Made by a program: the position numbers and the translations under genes. Below the pieces are notes generated by a model. That model had not been told where the DNA came from. It made no database searches and saw only the letters and a program-made list of their open reading frames with translations. DNA of 64,000 nucleotides, taken from Maylandia zebra (Eukaryota > Chordata > Actinopteri > Cichliformes > Cichlidae). Location of the stretch: contig NC_135182.1 in the NCBI RefSeq assembly GCF_041146795.1, positions 3,000,501 to 3,064,500 on the forward strand, in the 5' to 3' direction. Below, one piece after another: positions 22,435 to 33,865 of the stretch (position 1 is its first letter; each line of letters begins with the position of its first letter).

Positions 22435-25141
22435 TCACAGACTGTCGTCCTTCTCCTCTGTGCTCTCACAGAGAAAGGCCTGCAGGACTTTCGGTTTAGC
22501 GATGTACTTGATGCTCTCTATTTCACCACCACTGTTGCTGGGCTTCTGAAAATGGATTTCCAGATGGTCCTGGAGGTCTTCCTCATCAACCATGTCCTGA
22601 ATGTCATCCAGGAGGATGGTTCGCTTCGGACAGCCGCAAAAGGTCTGAAATAAATCATAAAAATTTGCTTTATTGTTGCTCTGCAAACTTTTAACAACTT
22701 TTACAACAACACACACAAGTTTTAGAACAACTTGTGTGTGGGGGTGGGGGGTGTCGTTAAGACTTAGTCATGTAGGCGCGTGTGTATTTGAACACATAAG
22801 AAAGCCCGCTAACACTGTTTTTCTACAGACTTAGTAATTGCAAAAAAATTTAAAAATGCAAATACTGACACATGTTATAATATAATATTTCTATAATTAT
22901 ATGTTTGTTACAAGTTGTGAAATAATTACATATTTTTGTCAGAGAATAATTATTTTACTATAGCCATAATAATTATGTATTATGAATGTTTTAAGTCATA
23001 ATACACAATGACTATGTAACAAAAAAAGGCTTTTAAATTTAAAGAAGACTTGCAACTGCCAGTGTTAGTCCTCACTGTCATAGTTGACACACCCATAGTA
23101 TCAATTTCAAAATCCTACGCCACCCTGTTCTCAAGTTATGGCATTTCAGAAAACTTGATCTCTGACCTTGACTTGATGTCTCGGTCACTAAGATTTAAAC
23201 TTGGTAGCCGCACCTGTGGTGTGCGTAACACCCCATCAGCTCTCAATACAATTTAAAAATCCTCAAAAAACAAATACTAAGATAGCTTGAAGTAAAATAT
23301 AACTATTTTTTCTAGAAGTATTCTTGTTTAATCTGAAGGCAACTGAATGCAAAGTTTTATACCAGTTAAGCATTTTTAGTGCTAAAGTGAAATAACTATC
23401 TTTCATTAAACTTGCATGGATGCATTTACATAATTGCAAAAAGACACAGCCTCCCTAAATGTAGAGGTTTTATTGGTTAATGTTAATATTAAAATAAACA
23501 GGAAAAATTTCTCCATATGTCTCTGTTGGTGAAATTTTAAGAAATTAGTTTCATGACATGTTGTGGATTCTGACGACTAGGCTAAGTAAAAGAAAGGAAT
23601 TATCCAGCAGCAATGGCTATTTTGTTAATTGAGTTAGTGATTCCCATTAGTAGCATGACCTTTAAAGGTATGTGGGGTTTGGTAAGTATAGTTTTCTGAG
23701 TCATAAATACATTTTTTTTTAATATTTTGTATTTTGAAAAATAAAGAGGTTTGAAAGCGTCAGCTTGGGAATTAAAGGTAAACTGCCAGTGTGGGGCCTC
23801 TCTGCGTGGGCCCCTGTGTGCTCCAACAGTCCAAAGGCATGCACTGGTGACTCCAAAGAGACTCCCGGTCTAAAATGTGAGCATGAATGTTGCCTGTGTC
23901 TCTGTGTCAGTCCTGCAACAGACTGGCAGCCTGTCCAGTTAAATTTTGTACAAGTGATAAATTGTGCTTTTAACTAAGTTAACAAAGTGCTTTTAGTCTC
24001 AGTGCTGTAACTTACCTGAAATCTGCGCAGCTGGTATTCGTAAATAGGTCCAACCTGCACCTTTACCTCAGTGTCCAGCTCGACGTCGTACCTTCCCCTC
24101 AGGACAAGGCTCTCAGTAACTGCACACAAATGCACATACATTTGAGCATTAACATACTTAGCTTGGCTACAACTATTGTAATGATACAGAATAACTTAGA
24201 ACAACTAACTAAGAATAATGTGTAATGTCGCACAATTATCTTATAGAGTTTTACCTCCAGGTTGGAGAAATGTGACACACCCAGTCCCAGTGTTCTTGTC
24301 ATACTCCACTTTCTCCACCTCTCCTCCTCCTCTACTGGGCCTGGAGAAACTAATTTCCAGTCGGTCTTTCATTCTCTCTTCTGGCATGACATCAGGGACG
24401 TTGGAAACTTTCAGCTCCTTTCTGGAAACGTCAAGGTGGACCTACATCGGTGTGAACACACACTGTTTACAGGGTGTTGATCATTACAAAACAACACTCA
24501 GTGTAACATAGTCCCCCAGCAGTCTACACCTATTGCAGCATAACTAAAGTAGGAGTCAGGGTCACCTGGTCCAGCCCTAACGATATGCTTTATCCAAAAG
24601 GAAAGTTTTAAGCCTAATCTTAAAAGTAGAGATAGTGTCTGTCTCACAAATCCAAAGTGGGAGCTGAAGGCTCTGCCTCCCATTCTTCTTTTAAATGTCC
24701 TAGGAACTACAAATACACCAGCAGACTGAGAGCAAAGTGATGTACTTTGGTATATGGTACTATGAGGTCTTTAAGATAAGTTGGGGCCTGATTATTCAAG
24801 GGTTTGTGAGGATTTTAAAATTATATATATATATAAATATAAAAAAATTATAAGTGGAAGAAAGCGGTCCTATATATCTGTTTGCTGACCTCATGCTTTG
24901 AGTTTATTATTTTTGTTTTATTAATTATTATATTTACTGTATAGTATGTTCTTTATGTTGTCACTTAGGTTTTCATATTCCAGCTTCATTTTCCATTTTC
25001 TGGATATTAGGTTGTAGTTCTAGTTGTTGTTTGTCCCAGGAGGTCATTTTTCCTGCTCTTTTGTGTTCTCCGTGTCAAGTTTACGTTCCTGTGTTCCTTG
25101 TTTAGTTACTTCCTGTTTTAATTTGTTAATTCTGACCCTGC

Positions 25142-25202
<61 letters not shown>

Positions 25203-28200
25203 GGCCATATTTTCCATGGGAATGACTCAGGATGGATCTAGTTCTGTATTGTTAGGGTCTTAACTAAAGCCAAAGTTTTTTGGCTTTAGTTAAGAAGTAT
25301 TTTTAGGAAAGTATTCTCTGTGTGTCATCACAGCAATAAGTAACCCTGGAGAGGTGTACTGTCTCACTCCTACTCTGTGGACAGATTTGAATGACCTGAC
25401 AGTGTTACAACTGTACAAACTATAGACAGGAAACTAGAGACACAGTCAACATAAAAAATAAGGCTCTAGTTGCTTTTTCATTTTGAAACATGAGGCTTCA
25501 TTTTCTAACTGAAGCATAAAAAACCCGATGATACTGTTGCAGCATCTACCTCAAACTTCACAGCAGGATCCATGGTGATTCTTCTCGGCTTCACGTCCAA
25601 ACTGCTGTTCTCACAGGACACAGAGCACTTGGCAATTTTCAGGATCTGGCGAGCCACTGCACACCAAGAATATGACAAAAAGATGTGTATCATTTGCAGT
25701 TGTACTGAGAACTCCATGTTGTAAGGTCTGAGTCATGATCGGGTTCATTTTGACATGCTAAGCAGGTTGATCACAGAATAATCTGTCTATAGACACACTA
25801 TGATAGGCTGACATTGTCTCTTTATTCTTGTCTCTCAAGTGTTTGATTTTATTATAGCTGTTGTTGCAGAGATTTTTGATCTGATCTTTTTATGCTGACA
25901 TGATGTACGTTAAACTAAAGAGATGAACATTCGTGTGGCAGTTTCAGATACGGTCCCAATCAAACGTTTAAGACCACTTGGAAAATGGCATAAAAATCAT
26001 AATTTGCATGGTTGGATCTTCACAAGGTTCCAATTAGAGCTACAGCATGCCACAAGAAGCCATGGGAGTGAGACAAAACATTTTCTTGAGCATGAAATGT
26101 ACTGAAAATAACGCTTAAAGTGAAACAGGCTGTTTTACAGCTGATCCAAAGTTTACGACCACACCTCCAAAAAACGCGTCTGTCTGTCTTCATTTAAATT
26201 GCTTTTTTCAGGTGATATTAAAAATAAGAAATCATAATTTCATATTTAATATCTGAAATTGAAATGCTGTTTTTTCACTTGAGCATTTAACTGTCTTGTA
26301 TGTGTCTTTTTCCAAGTGACAGTGCAAACTGTCATTGTATAAATATCTTACACAGCAAAGCATGGAAAACCATGAGGACTCCTTATTTTTGGTTTTATTA
26401 ACATTAACATAAGTAAGAATGAACCATATAGAGTACTGAAGTCAAATGACGTCTACCTTTCTCCTCCTCAAAGGTGATGAGAGCCTGTCCTCCCTGCAGA
26501 AGCACAGCAGCTCTCTGGCTGATGGTAAACACTCCTCTGATTGGCTGACTGTCCTCGTCACCCTCTTCCCTTGTCTCTTTATTCAGAGAAATAAATTTCA
26601 CCTCTGTGTCTGGGATCTGGGCGTAGATCTGGACAGATGGGACAATACAGAGTTACAGGCCGTTATCTGTTTCAATGTGTATACAGCTGTGGTCAGGCGT
26701 TTGTGTCCGCTGATCAGGAACATGAATGTCACAGTTTTATTTGGGGCCGTGAACGGCCTTTCACAGGGTGGAATGACTGTAGAGCATAGCTCTTGAAGGA
26801 ATTTTAAAAACAGGGATTGGATGCACAAGTTTGAATTGAATCCACACACACTCAAAAGAATATATACGAGCCTGTACGTCTATGCAGTATCTCACAAAAG
26901 TGAGTACACCCCTCACATTTATGTAAATATTTTGTAATATAGTTTCATGGGACAACACTGAAGATATGACACTTTGATACAATGTAACAGTCTACAGCCT
27001 GTATAACAGTGTAAATTTGCTGCCATCTCAAAATAACTCATCAACATGCAACTTGCTAAGAGACATCTGGATATGTTTGGTGATGTATTTATAATGTGTG
27101 GAAATCCCATAATTACCATCACATTAATGCCCGTGATTAGTGTACGTAAAAATGTGAGCAGATGGACAGATCTGAAAGTGTTCCTGGTTTTTACCTTGAA
27201 TTTCTGCTTTAACTTGCGGGACTCTGTCTTCTTAGCCTCCAGTTCATCCTGACATCTCTTCAGTTTCTCCAGCAAATCTTGATTGTATCTAGTCAGCTTC
27301 TGGATTTCATCCTATGGAAAAGAATAAAGTGGAATATTTGGTGAGAGTTATGTACTCTCAGTTTCTCTGAGTGTAGTGTAGATGTTACACAGATGACAAT
27401 AAGTGTACCTGAACTGTTCTCATGCTTTCATTAAATTCATCCTGGGTCTTCTGTTGGTTTTTGACACAAGCGTTCATCTCCTGCTGTGCATTTGTCTTGG
27501 CATCATCTTCCGTCAGCTTTTCCAGTATCAGCCTGGCTTTCACATCATCCGCTTTTTCGAATCTAGCCTTTAAGAGCAATAGGTGGTGTTCAGAGAGAAT
27601 ACAACTGGAGCTGTGGGCAGTCTACAAAGAGACTACAAGCTGCTCAAATAAAATTATTCTCTCACTGACAGATATTTAAACATGGCCAAATATACTCAAG
27701 TCATTCTGAATGATATAATACCACTGCTGATAAGTAAGAAAAGTACAGAACTGGAAGAGAAACAAAGCTTTACTTAGTTTTTGTCTTTATGGTAAATGGT
27801 AAATGGCCTGTATTTGTATAGCGCTTTACTAGTCCCTAAGGACCCCAAAGCGCTTTACATATCCAGTCATCCACCCATTCACGCACACATTCACACACTG
27901 GTGATGGTAAGCTACATTGTAACTACAGCCACCCTGGGGCGCACTGACAGAGGCGAGGCTGCCGGACACTGGCGCCACCGGGCCCTCTGACCACCACCAG
28001 TAGGCAATGGGTGAAGTGTCTTGGCCAAGGACACAACGACCAAGACTGTCCAAGCCAGGGCTCGAACCGGCAACCTTCCGATTACAAGGCGAGGAAAAAA
28101 TGGAAGAACTGAAGCATTTATATCAATTTGATATAAATTTAAAAGAGAAATCCTAAACAATGTTGTGCACTTGACTCACTGATGAAACTCAGTATTCGTG

Positions 28201-29276
28201 CTGCATCCCCCTGGTGTTGTATGCCTGTATTTTAGTTGACATTAACCTTATGTACCTTTATTTATTTCTATATAAACAGGTTCCTGAGCAATCACTAATC
28301 AAGATCTGTACTGATCATTGCAATTGTGTAGGTTTCACAAGATAATGGTTCTGCCCTTCACAAACTATGACCAATCTTTCCCCCAAACAAAAGACAAAAA
28401 GACTGTTTATTCATTTTTGGTTGTGCTCACTTCACCTGCGCCTCGTTTGCTAAAGTGTGAGCCATCAAAATAGTTTTTAGTTGAGCAAATATAGACCTAC
28501 AGCTACATCCTATGGAATGTTGCCTGAGCCCATTCCGTCTGACTTTCACTTGCTGAAATGAGCTGCTTTATGGTTTCTCCCTGTTTACTGCAAACTGCAT
28601 CTTCTGTGCAACCAAATATAAGTAACCATTTAACTTTAAGCTCAAATGCGTAAATAAAATGTATCCAATGATGTCTCAATGCTAATAAATGTATATCAAT
28701 GGAAATAATGACATCAATTATAATATGGGCATTTAGATAGATTCTCTCAGGCTTTTCAGTCTAGTACGTTTATTTGTAGAACATACTTAGTTCCGGACTT
28801 GCATTCACGATGCAGGATTGCATCTCGACTTAAATAAGAGATCTGAGAACTGTAATTACTATTTAAATCACTCAGATCACTCACAGTACTCAGTAAACAA
28901 ACCACCTTCTTCTATAAACGGAGGATGAAGACATTTCCGGCTGAGCAGTTGTCAGCTTTCTGCGTTTTCTCATAAATTTATTCTGACGGTCGTGAACTTA
29001 TTTTACTATTGAACTAAAACGCTGCGCAACTTCACACCTGAAAATGGAAAATGTAGTTCAGCATTAGTTCCGGCCTACCTTCCATTCCTCCAACTCTCGC
29101 CTGGCCTCCTTTAGTTCACCGTCTTTATCCAGGCCTCCTTCCTTCTGCCAAGAAAGAAAGACATCGTTAACTGTGGAGCACTTGTTTCTTCTTAGACGGG
29201 CTAAAACAAGCAAACAGACGAACAGATTATTACTCACCTTATCATTTAGCGATCGACTGCCGAAGACCTCAGCCAT
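22435..29276 (-). CDS. nmi: N-myc interactor (NMI), 9 coding exons, 386 aa
   Basis: Exons: 29276-29238, 29144-29079, 27567-27409, 27311-27195, 26628-26457, 25656-25550, 24441-24255, 24119-24016, 22644-22435. All junctions are GT/AG and the phases join to 1,161 bp. NMI is an interferon-induced partner of IFI35, Myc and STAT proteins. Seen here: residues 14-127 are charged and rich in Glu/Lys (coiled coil). Two NMI/IFP35 repeats follow, the first from [12 protein letters not shown] (about 173-240), the second from [12 protein letters not shown] (about 271-334). Each is followed by the family's basic or acidic stretch ending in [11 protein letters not shown] or [10 protein letters not shown]. 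Human NMI is 307 aa; the extra length is in the N-terminal coiled coil. IFI35 has the same domains; NMI is preferred because MMADHC is the neighbour. The MAEVF start lies in a short first exon with a good donor. Confidence 0.9.
24520..24830 (+). repeat. dispersed fish repeat in an nmi intron
   Basis: The segment with CTGAAGGCTCTGCCTCCCAT and GGGGCCTGATTATTCAAG recurs in opposite orientation at about 41430-41570. It lies in the intron between coding exons 6 and 7. No coding was recognised; the repeat class is not known to me. Confidence 0.65.
25144..25199. repeat. (CA)n microsatellite
   Basis: About 28 uninterrupted CA copies in an nmi intron. Confidence 0.95.
25259..25294. repeat. perfect 16 bp hairpin
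   Basis: CTTAACTAAAGCCAAA (25259-25274) and its exact complement (25279-25294) are separated by a GTTT loop. It lies in an nmi intron. Confidence 0.9.
25945..26165. mobile_element. end fragment of a Tc1-like element
   Basis: Begins near CGGTCCCAATCAAACGTTTA, which resembles the end of a common fish Tc1-type repeat. No second end or transposase was found. It lies in the nmi intron between coding exons 5 and 6. Confidence 0.4.
26884..27060. mobile_element. terminal fragment of a Tc1-like element
   Basis: Starts CAGTATCTCACAAAAGTGAG, the kind of end known from fish Tc1 elements, and continues about 170 bp without transposase. It lies in the nmi intron between coding exons 4 and 5. Confidence 0.55.
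27782..28094 (-). mobile_element. SINE-like repeat with box B, in an nmi intron
   Basis: On the minus strand the sequence near 28075-28050 reads GGTTGCCGGTTCGAGCCC, a good polymerase III box B, and the element ends (left) in the ATGGTAAATGGCCTG stretch at about 27789. Related copies lie at 33272-33440 and, rearranged, at 38453-38770. A clean box A was not identified. Confidence 0.6.
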
Positions 29277-29423
29277 GATCTGATTGACAGAAACGAAACA
29301 GATATGAAAACTTCACTTAGTAGCTACGATCCAAAAATCAGCCAGCTGTGGCTGCACTGCCTCTTTTCTGTCGAAGTCAGAAAAAACAAAGTGCCCCTGT
29401 TGTGCGGCAAACAGCTCCAAATC

Positions 29424-29435
29424 AAAAGTGAAAGT
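29424..29435 (+). promoter_or_regulatory. nmi: IRF-type element upstream of nmi
   Basis: AAAAGTGAAAGT fits the IRF consensus AANNGAAA and closely resembles the PRDI element of interferon promoters. It lies about 150 bp upstream of the nmi ATG. A second, imperfect GAAACGAAAC site is at about 29289-29298, in the presumed leader. NMI is interferon-inducible in vertebrates, so a functional site here is expected. Confidence 0.6.
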
Positions 29436-29439
29436 TACA

Positions 29440-32400
29440 GCCTGGTGTGACGAGCTTCCCGGTATGGAAGACCAACTGCGACACAAGTTCACAGTTAAAC
29501 AAATAAATTAATAAAAACGGCTCGTGTGTGTGAGAAGCTACTGATTCTTTAGATAAAGGACAAAACATGTTCGCCAGATAACACGCAATTTTGTGGCTAA
29601 AAATTTGTATAAAAGTCTTAACCCAATTAATTATACAAACAAATAAAAGCAATGTTTTTACAAAAAACCCAAAACGATTTTACTCATTTTTTGTACATGT
29701 ATTTTATTTTAAATATGTTACCAATATGTTACCTAAAGAATCCATAGACGGGGGAACATGGAATGAAAGAAGAGAAACATGAAAACAGAAAAGGGAAACA
29801 AGACACAAGGACACACATGCACACATAAACACAAACGCACAGGGGGGGACACAGAGGTCAAAGACTATGGCATTATTTTTGTGTCACTATTCTGAGCGCA
29901 CATTAAAAAAAAATTGAGCACACGTAAAAAGAAATTGCGAGTACAAGTGTTGCATTTTGAGGAGAAATTTATTCCTGAGCAAGGAAAATCTAAATTTGAG
30001 TGAACAAAATTCATTGCTGCATACAAAAAATGTATTTCAGTGTTTGCTATTATCCATATACACACACAATAGCAGCCCCTCTCGCTCAGTTTTTGCATTT
30101 GCTCTTGCTCAGATCTCTGCGGACCTGCTCGCAATGTGTTGCTCACGCTCTCAACATCTCTGCCCCTGCACGCTCAACTCTATCTGTACAGTGTTATATT
30201 TGTGCCACAAAACCAAAAAATCACAGACTTGGATGAAAAAATTCTCATTGGCTGTTTTGGTCACCATCAGCTCACTGGCTACTGTAGCCAAACCCAGGCA
30301 AACATCCCAGTATGCATTTCGTCCAAAGCTCAAACGAGGCGGAGGAACGCAGAGTGGCGGTGTCTGAAATATTACTCTTTCTGGATGACAAAATACTTGT
30401 AAGACATATTCAGGCTAGAAAGCAGGCAATATAAGAATATAAGAAATTCAAAACAGACGAGACTTAAGACTACTGATGAACCTAAAACATAAACATACTA
30501 CAAATTAACACCGAAACACAAGAAACTCAGAATGCTGGGTCAACATGACCCAGAACCATGACTCTCAGGTGACAGTATAATGAGGCTCATTAAGAGAAGG
30601 CCGAGGGTTTGCAGCAAAAACAAAGCAAAGGGTGGCTACTCTCAGGAGTCTAAAATATAAGACATTGTTAGAGTTATTTATCAATTTTTTGATAAAAAAC
30701 AACAAATTTATATTTGTATCACTGGCTGTTATGGGGAGACCCTGGAAACTGTTCAGCTGTTCACATAGCCTTTCTTTTATTCTGCTCGTGCTTCACACAT
30801 GTGCTGCTTCTGCAGCTCCAGGCTGCACTTTACAGCAAAATTTCTTCTGGTAAAGCTCACGTCTGCTTCTCTGCTGCCACACAGGAGGAACAATGTTGAC
30901 GGTTTTTTTTCAGAAGTAAATATGTTACAGAAGTAACAACAAATAAGAAGTCAATAAGCTCATCTGTTACTGCTCAGAGTGGCACAGTCTAAAGAAGTCA
31001 GTTTCCTGGATGGTTATGTGTAAGCAGCTACTTTGTAACACACATTGGAAGTTACTGTGAAAGCAATGGAAGGAAAACTGAAAAGATAGCAAGTCAAATG
31101 CAGCAGTTCAGTTCAGCTTTAGTGGTGTCTTTACACACTACAGGTGAGTAAGTCATGGTCAAAGTCAAAGACAGCTCAGTTCATTTCATGAAGATCGCAG
31201 TATTACTATCATAATCAGTGGAGCTTGCCTCAAAACCCTCATTATGAAGACTGAGAGAAAACTTTTAGGACAGAGTTTTGGCACTGTGCTCCCAACTTTG
31301 AGACATCTACACAAAGTGCTGACTACACACTTTTTCTTATTACACTTATTATTCCAGGTGGTGTACCTGCTGCTTTAGGCAGTGCCATTTTTCCATGAAA
31401 CAGAGTCATCTGTGCTGAGTTAATGTTTTTGATACTACTGCTTTGATTTTTATAGGTGCATGTGTAAAAGAAACAATACCCCACCTTTCATTATTATTTT
31501 TGCTGTGGATTGTGAAGACCAATATAGACAATCCAATCACTTAAACACTGGAATCAAAAGTGTAATTAAATAAATATTAGATTGATATATAAATATCTTA
31601 TTTAAAGATTACTGTCATATAGATGAGAGGAAGCGAGAAAAACAGACTGGTGGGTGAGCTCCATTAACTCATATCAGCAGAGAGAGAGAGGCACTCTGTG
31701 CTGTAAATTAATTAAAATGTCTTAATAAAACTGCCTCTGCTTTCAAGGACAAAATAGAACAGGAGGAGTCTGTTGCTTTCAACAGAAAATCTTATTTGCA
31801 GCAGTAAGTGACTTCATCCTCATGATAACCTGTTACCCACATACTGTGCTGCCATAAGTAAAATATTTATACTGTAAAAATAAAATCTAGAAAAAAACCC
31901 ACACTCGAAATGACAGATTTTTCTTTTCCCTTTTTTATTCACTTCAAACATCTCATACACAACAGGAGGCTGCAAACATCATGCCAGTGTTACAAGATAC
32001 AGCAATAGAAATTTAAGGAAAGTTCCTTCATGGTTCAGAGGTTGCACAGCAGAGTTTAAAGATAATGTGTGAAATGGACTCTTAAGATTGGTCAGAATTG
32101 GCCAATGAAAACATGATAAATGTTAATTTTTTACAAAGAAGGAAAACACATTTCATTTAAATGAATATGTTGCACAAGGGTGCAGGGGAGACATTCCCCC
32201 CCTCTCTGTCTCCTTCTGGCCACCTGTGCCTCAATTTTATCTCACAACTTAGACATCCACATTACTTACACTCTCATAACACACACATATATATAGGGCC
32301 TTGAGGGTGGGCAAGTTAACGGCGTCCAGTGGACGGTCTGTGTACTCAAACCTACCACGATGATCCATTTGGCAAAGTAAATCCATTGGGTGTCCTTGTT

Positions 32401-33095
32401 GGTCTTCAGACAACAATTCTGATGGCTAAAGAACCAAATGGGACAGGCCAAAAAAAAAAAAAAAAGAATATTTTTAAAATTAATTTAAAATAAAAGCAAA
32501 TGTTATACCAGCTTCTAACTTTACTTGACAGTGTGGAGAACAAACCTGATAACTCCCAGAAAACTTAAAAATCAACCAAACACATCCGGTCTTTGAGGGC
32601 TGTGAGCAAAAACGAAGCCGGCCGAGGCCCTAAACAGCTGGAAGCCTGTGTGGTTATTACAGTAACCCCAGCAGTCTACTCTCTGTATGATTTAATTTAT
32701 ACACTGAGTTACTGTGAACAACACAAATGTTAACAGAGGGAGAATTTTGTTGAAGCGCAGTTTATTACGATCATAACCTGCTGTCTTTAACAGTCTCAGT
32801 ATTGCTCTTTCTTTGTTTGTGTGGGAGTTTCTCCAAAACATGTACTCATTGCCATTATTGACTGTCTGGTATTATAAGTAGTTCTGCTTGGAATTGTGCA
32901 GGGCTTGTCTGCGTCAGTGTTTCACAGAACAGCATTATCAATATGTGGCGTTAATCAAATTGGCCAGCAGATGTCACTGTGGACATGTGGTTTTCCATTA
33001 TTTTGAAGCCGTGACCGACTCTAATGCTTCGAACGTTACATTTTGCTTTTGTTTTTTGTTTGTTTGTTTTTAGGAACTTTATTGAACAAACAATG
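29440..33095. other. gene-free stretch downstream of the nmi promoter
   Basis: About 3.6 kb without a convincing exon. Open frames on both strands at 29860-30400 overlap each other and show no family resemblance. The sequence is AT-rich with A-runs and short CA runs. Confidence 0.4.
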
Positions 33096-33101
33096 AGTAT
33101 A

Positions 33102-33102
<1 letters not shown>

Positions 33103-33161
<59 letters not shown>

Positions 33162-33226
33162 ATATATATATATATATATATACATATATAGATAGATAGA
33201 TATAGATATATATAGATATATATACA
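33103..33226. repeat. (TATC)n(TA)n(GATA)n compound microsatellite
   Basis: About 14 TATC copies, then about 15 TA copies, then imperfect GATA copies. The outer parts are complementary, so the whole can fold back on itself. Confidence 0.92.
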
Positions 33227-33271
33227 CTCGGGGTAAAGGGATCAATGCCAATTTAAAATTTATAATTTGAT

Positions 33272-33440
33272 TTAATGGATTAGATTTATATAGCGCTTTT
33301 CAAGGCACCCAAAGCGCTTTACAATACCACTATTCAGTCACTCTCGCATTCACACACTGGTGGAGGCAGCAGTTGTAGCCACAGCTGCCCTGGGGCAGAC
33401 TGACAGAAGCGAGGCTGCCATATCGCGCCATCGGCCCAAA
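33272..33440. mobile_element. fragment of the same SINE-like family as 27782-28094
   Basis: Shares ATAGCGCTTTTCAAGG/CCCAAAGCGCTTTACAAT and GGGGCAGACTGACAGAAGCG motifs with the copies at 27782-28094 and 38453-38770. The box B end is missing. Confidence 0.6.
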
Positions 33441-33489
33441 TAGAGCGCATTTCATTTATAATGTTGTAAATCCAAGCCCATTATGTATT

Positions 33490-33865
33490 CATGATTTGAA
33501 TCCTGCACTGTAAAATATAACTTGTTGTTTCAACTTAAAAATATCAGGTAAAGGGCTGCCTTAAAAATTTAAGTTAAGTCAAGAAATAGAGTTTGTTCTT
33601 GTAACACAACCAAATGTTATGTTGATGAAAAATCACATGTTGTCTAAACTTTCGTCTTAGTTTAGTTGACTGAGATTTGTTAGTCAGTTCAACTCCTTTA
33701 ATTGTCATTTTTACTTGGGAAAACCCTTTCAGATAAATTAAAATAATCTATTGTTTAAACTCTTGTCCTAGTTCAGTTGACTTGGGTTTTTTAGTTAATT
33801 CAAATACTTTAGTAGTTCTTTTAACTTAGGAATCTATTTTAGCTTAACTAACATAATCTGTTAGC
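33490..33865. repeat. AT-rich repeat flank, possibly a DNA element hit by the LINE
   Basis: Starts CACTGTAAAATATAACTTGT and contains repeated variants of GTTGACTTGGGTTTTTTAGT and TTTAGTTGACTGAGATTTGT. Similar AT-rich wording resumes at 36775-36850 to the right of the LINE. A non-autonomous DNA transposon is suspected but its ends were not proven. Confidence 0.35.

Noticed and set aside
22435-29276. Assignment of this gene as ifi35 instead of nmi
   Set aside because: Same domain content, but the neighbour is mmadhc, which accompanies NMI and not IFI35 in human, and the long coiled coil fits NMI better. Not fully excluded.
29957-30367. 136-codon plus-strand frame
   Set aside because: Overlapping frames on both strands, low-complexity composition and no family motif.
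32955-32985. CTCF-like motif (CCAGCAGATGTCACTG), and a similar one near 9960
   Set aside because: The core GG positions of the CTCF motif are changed to GT in both, and no flanking support exists.
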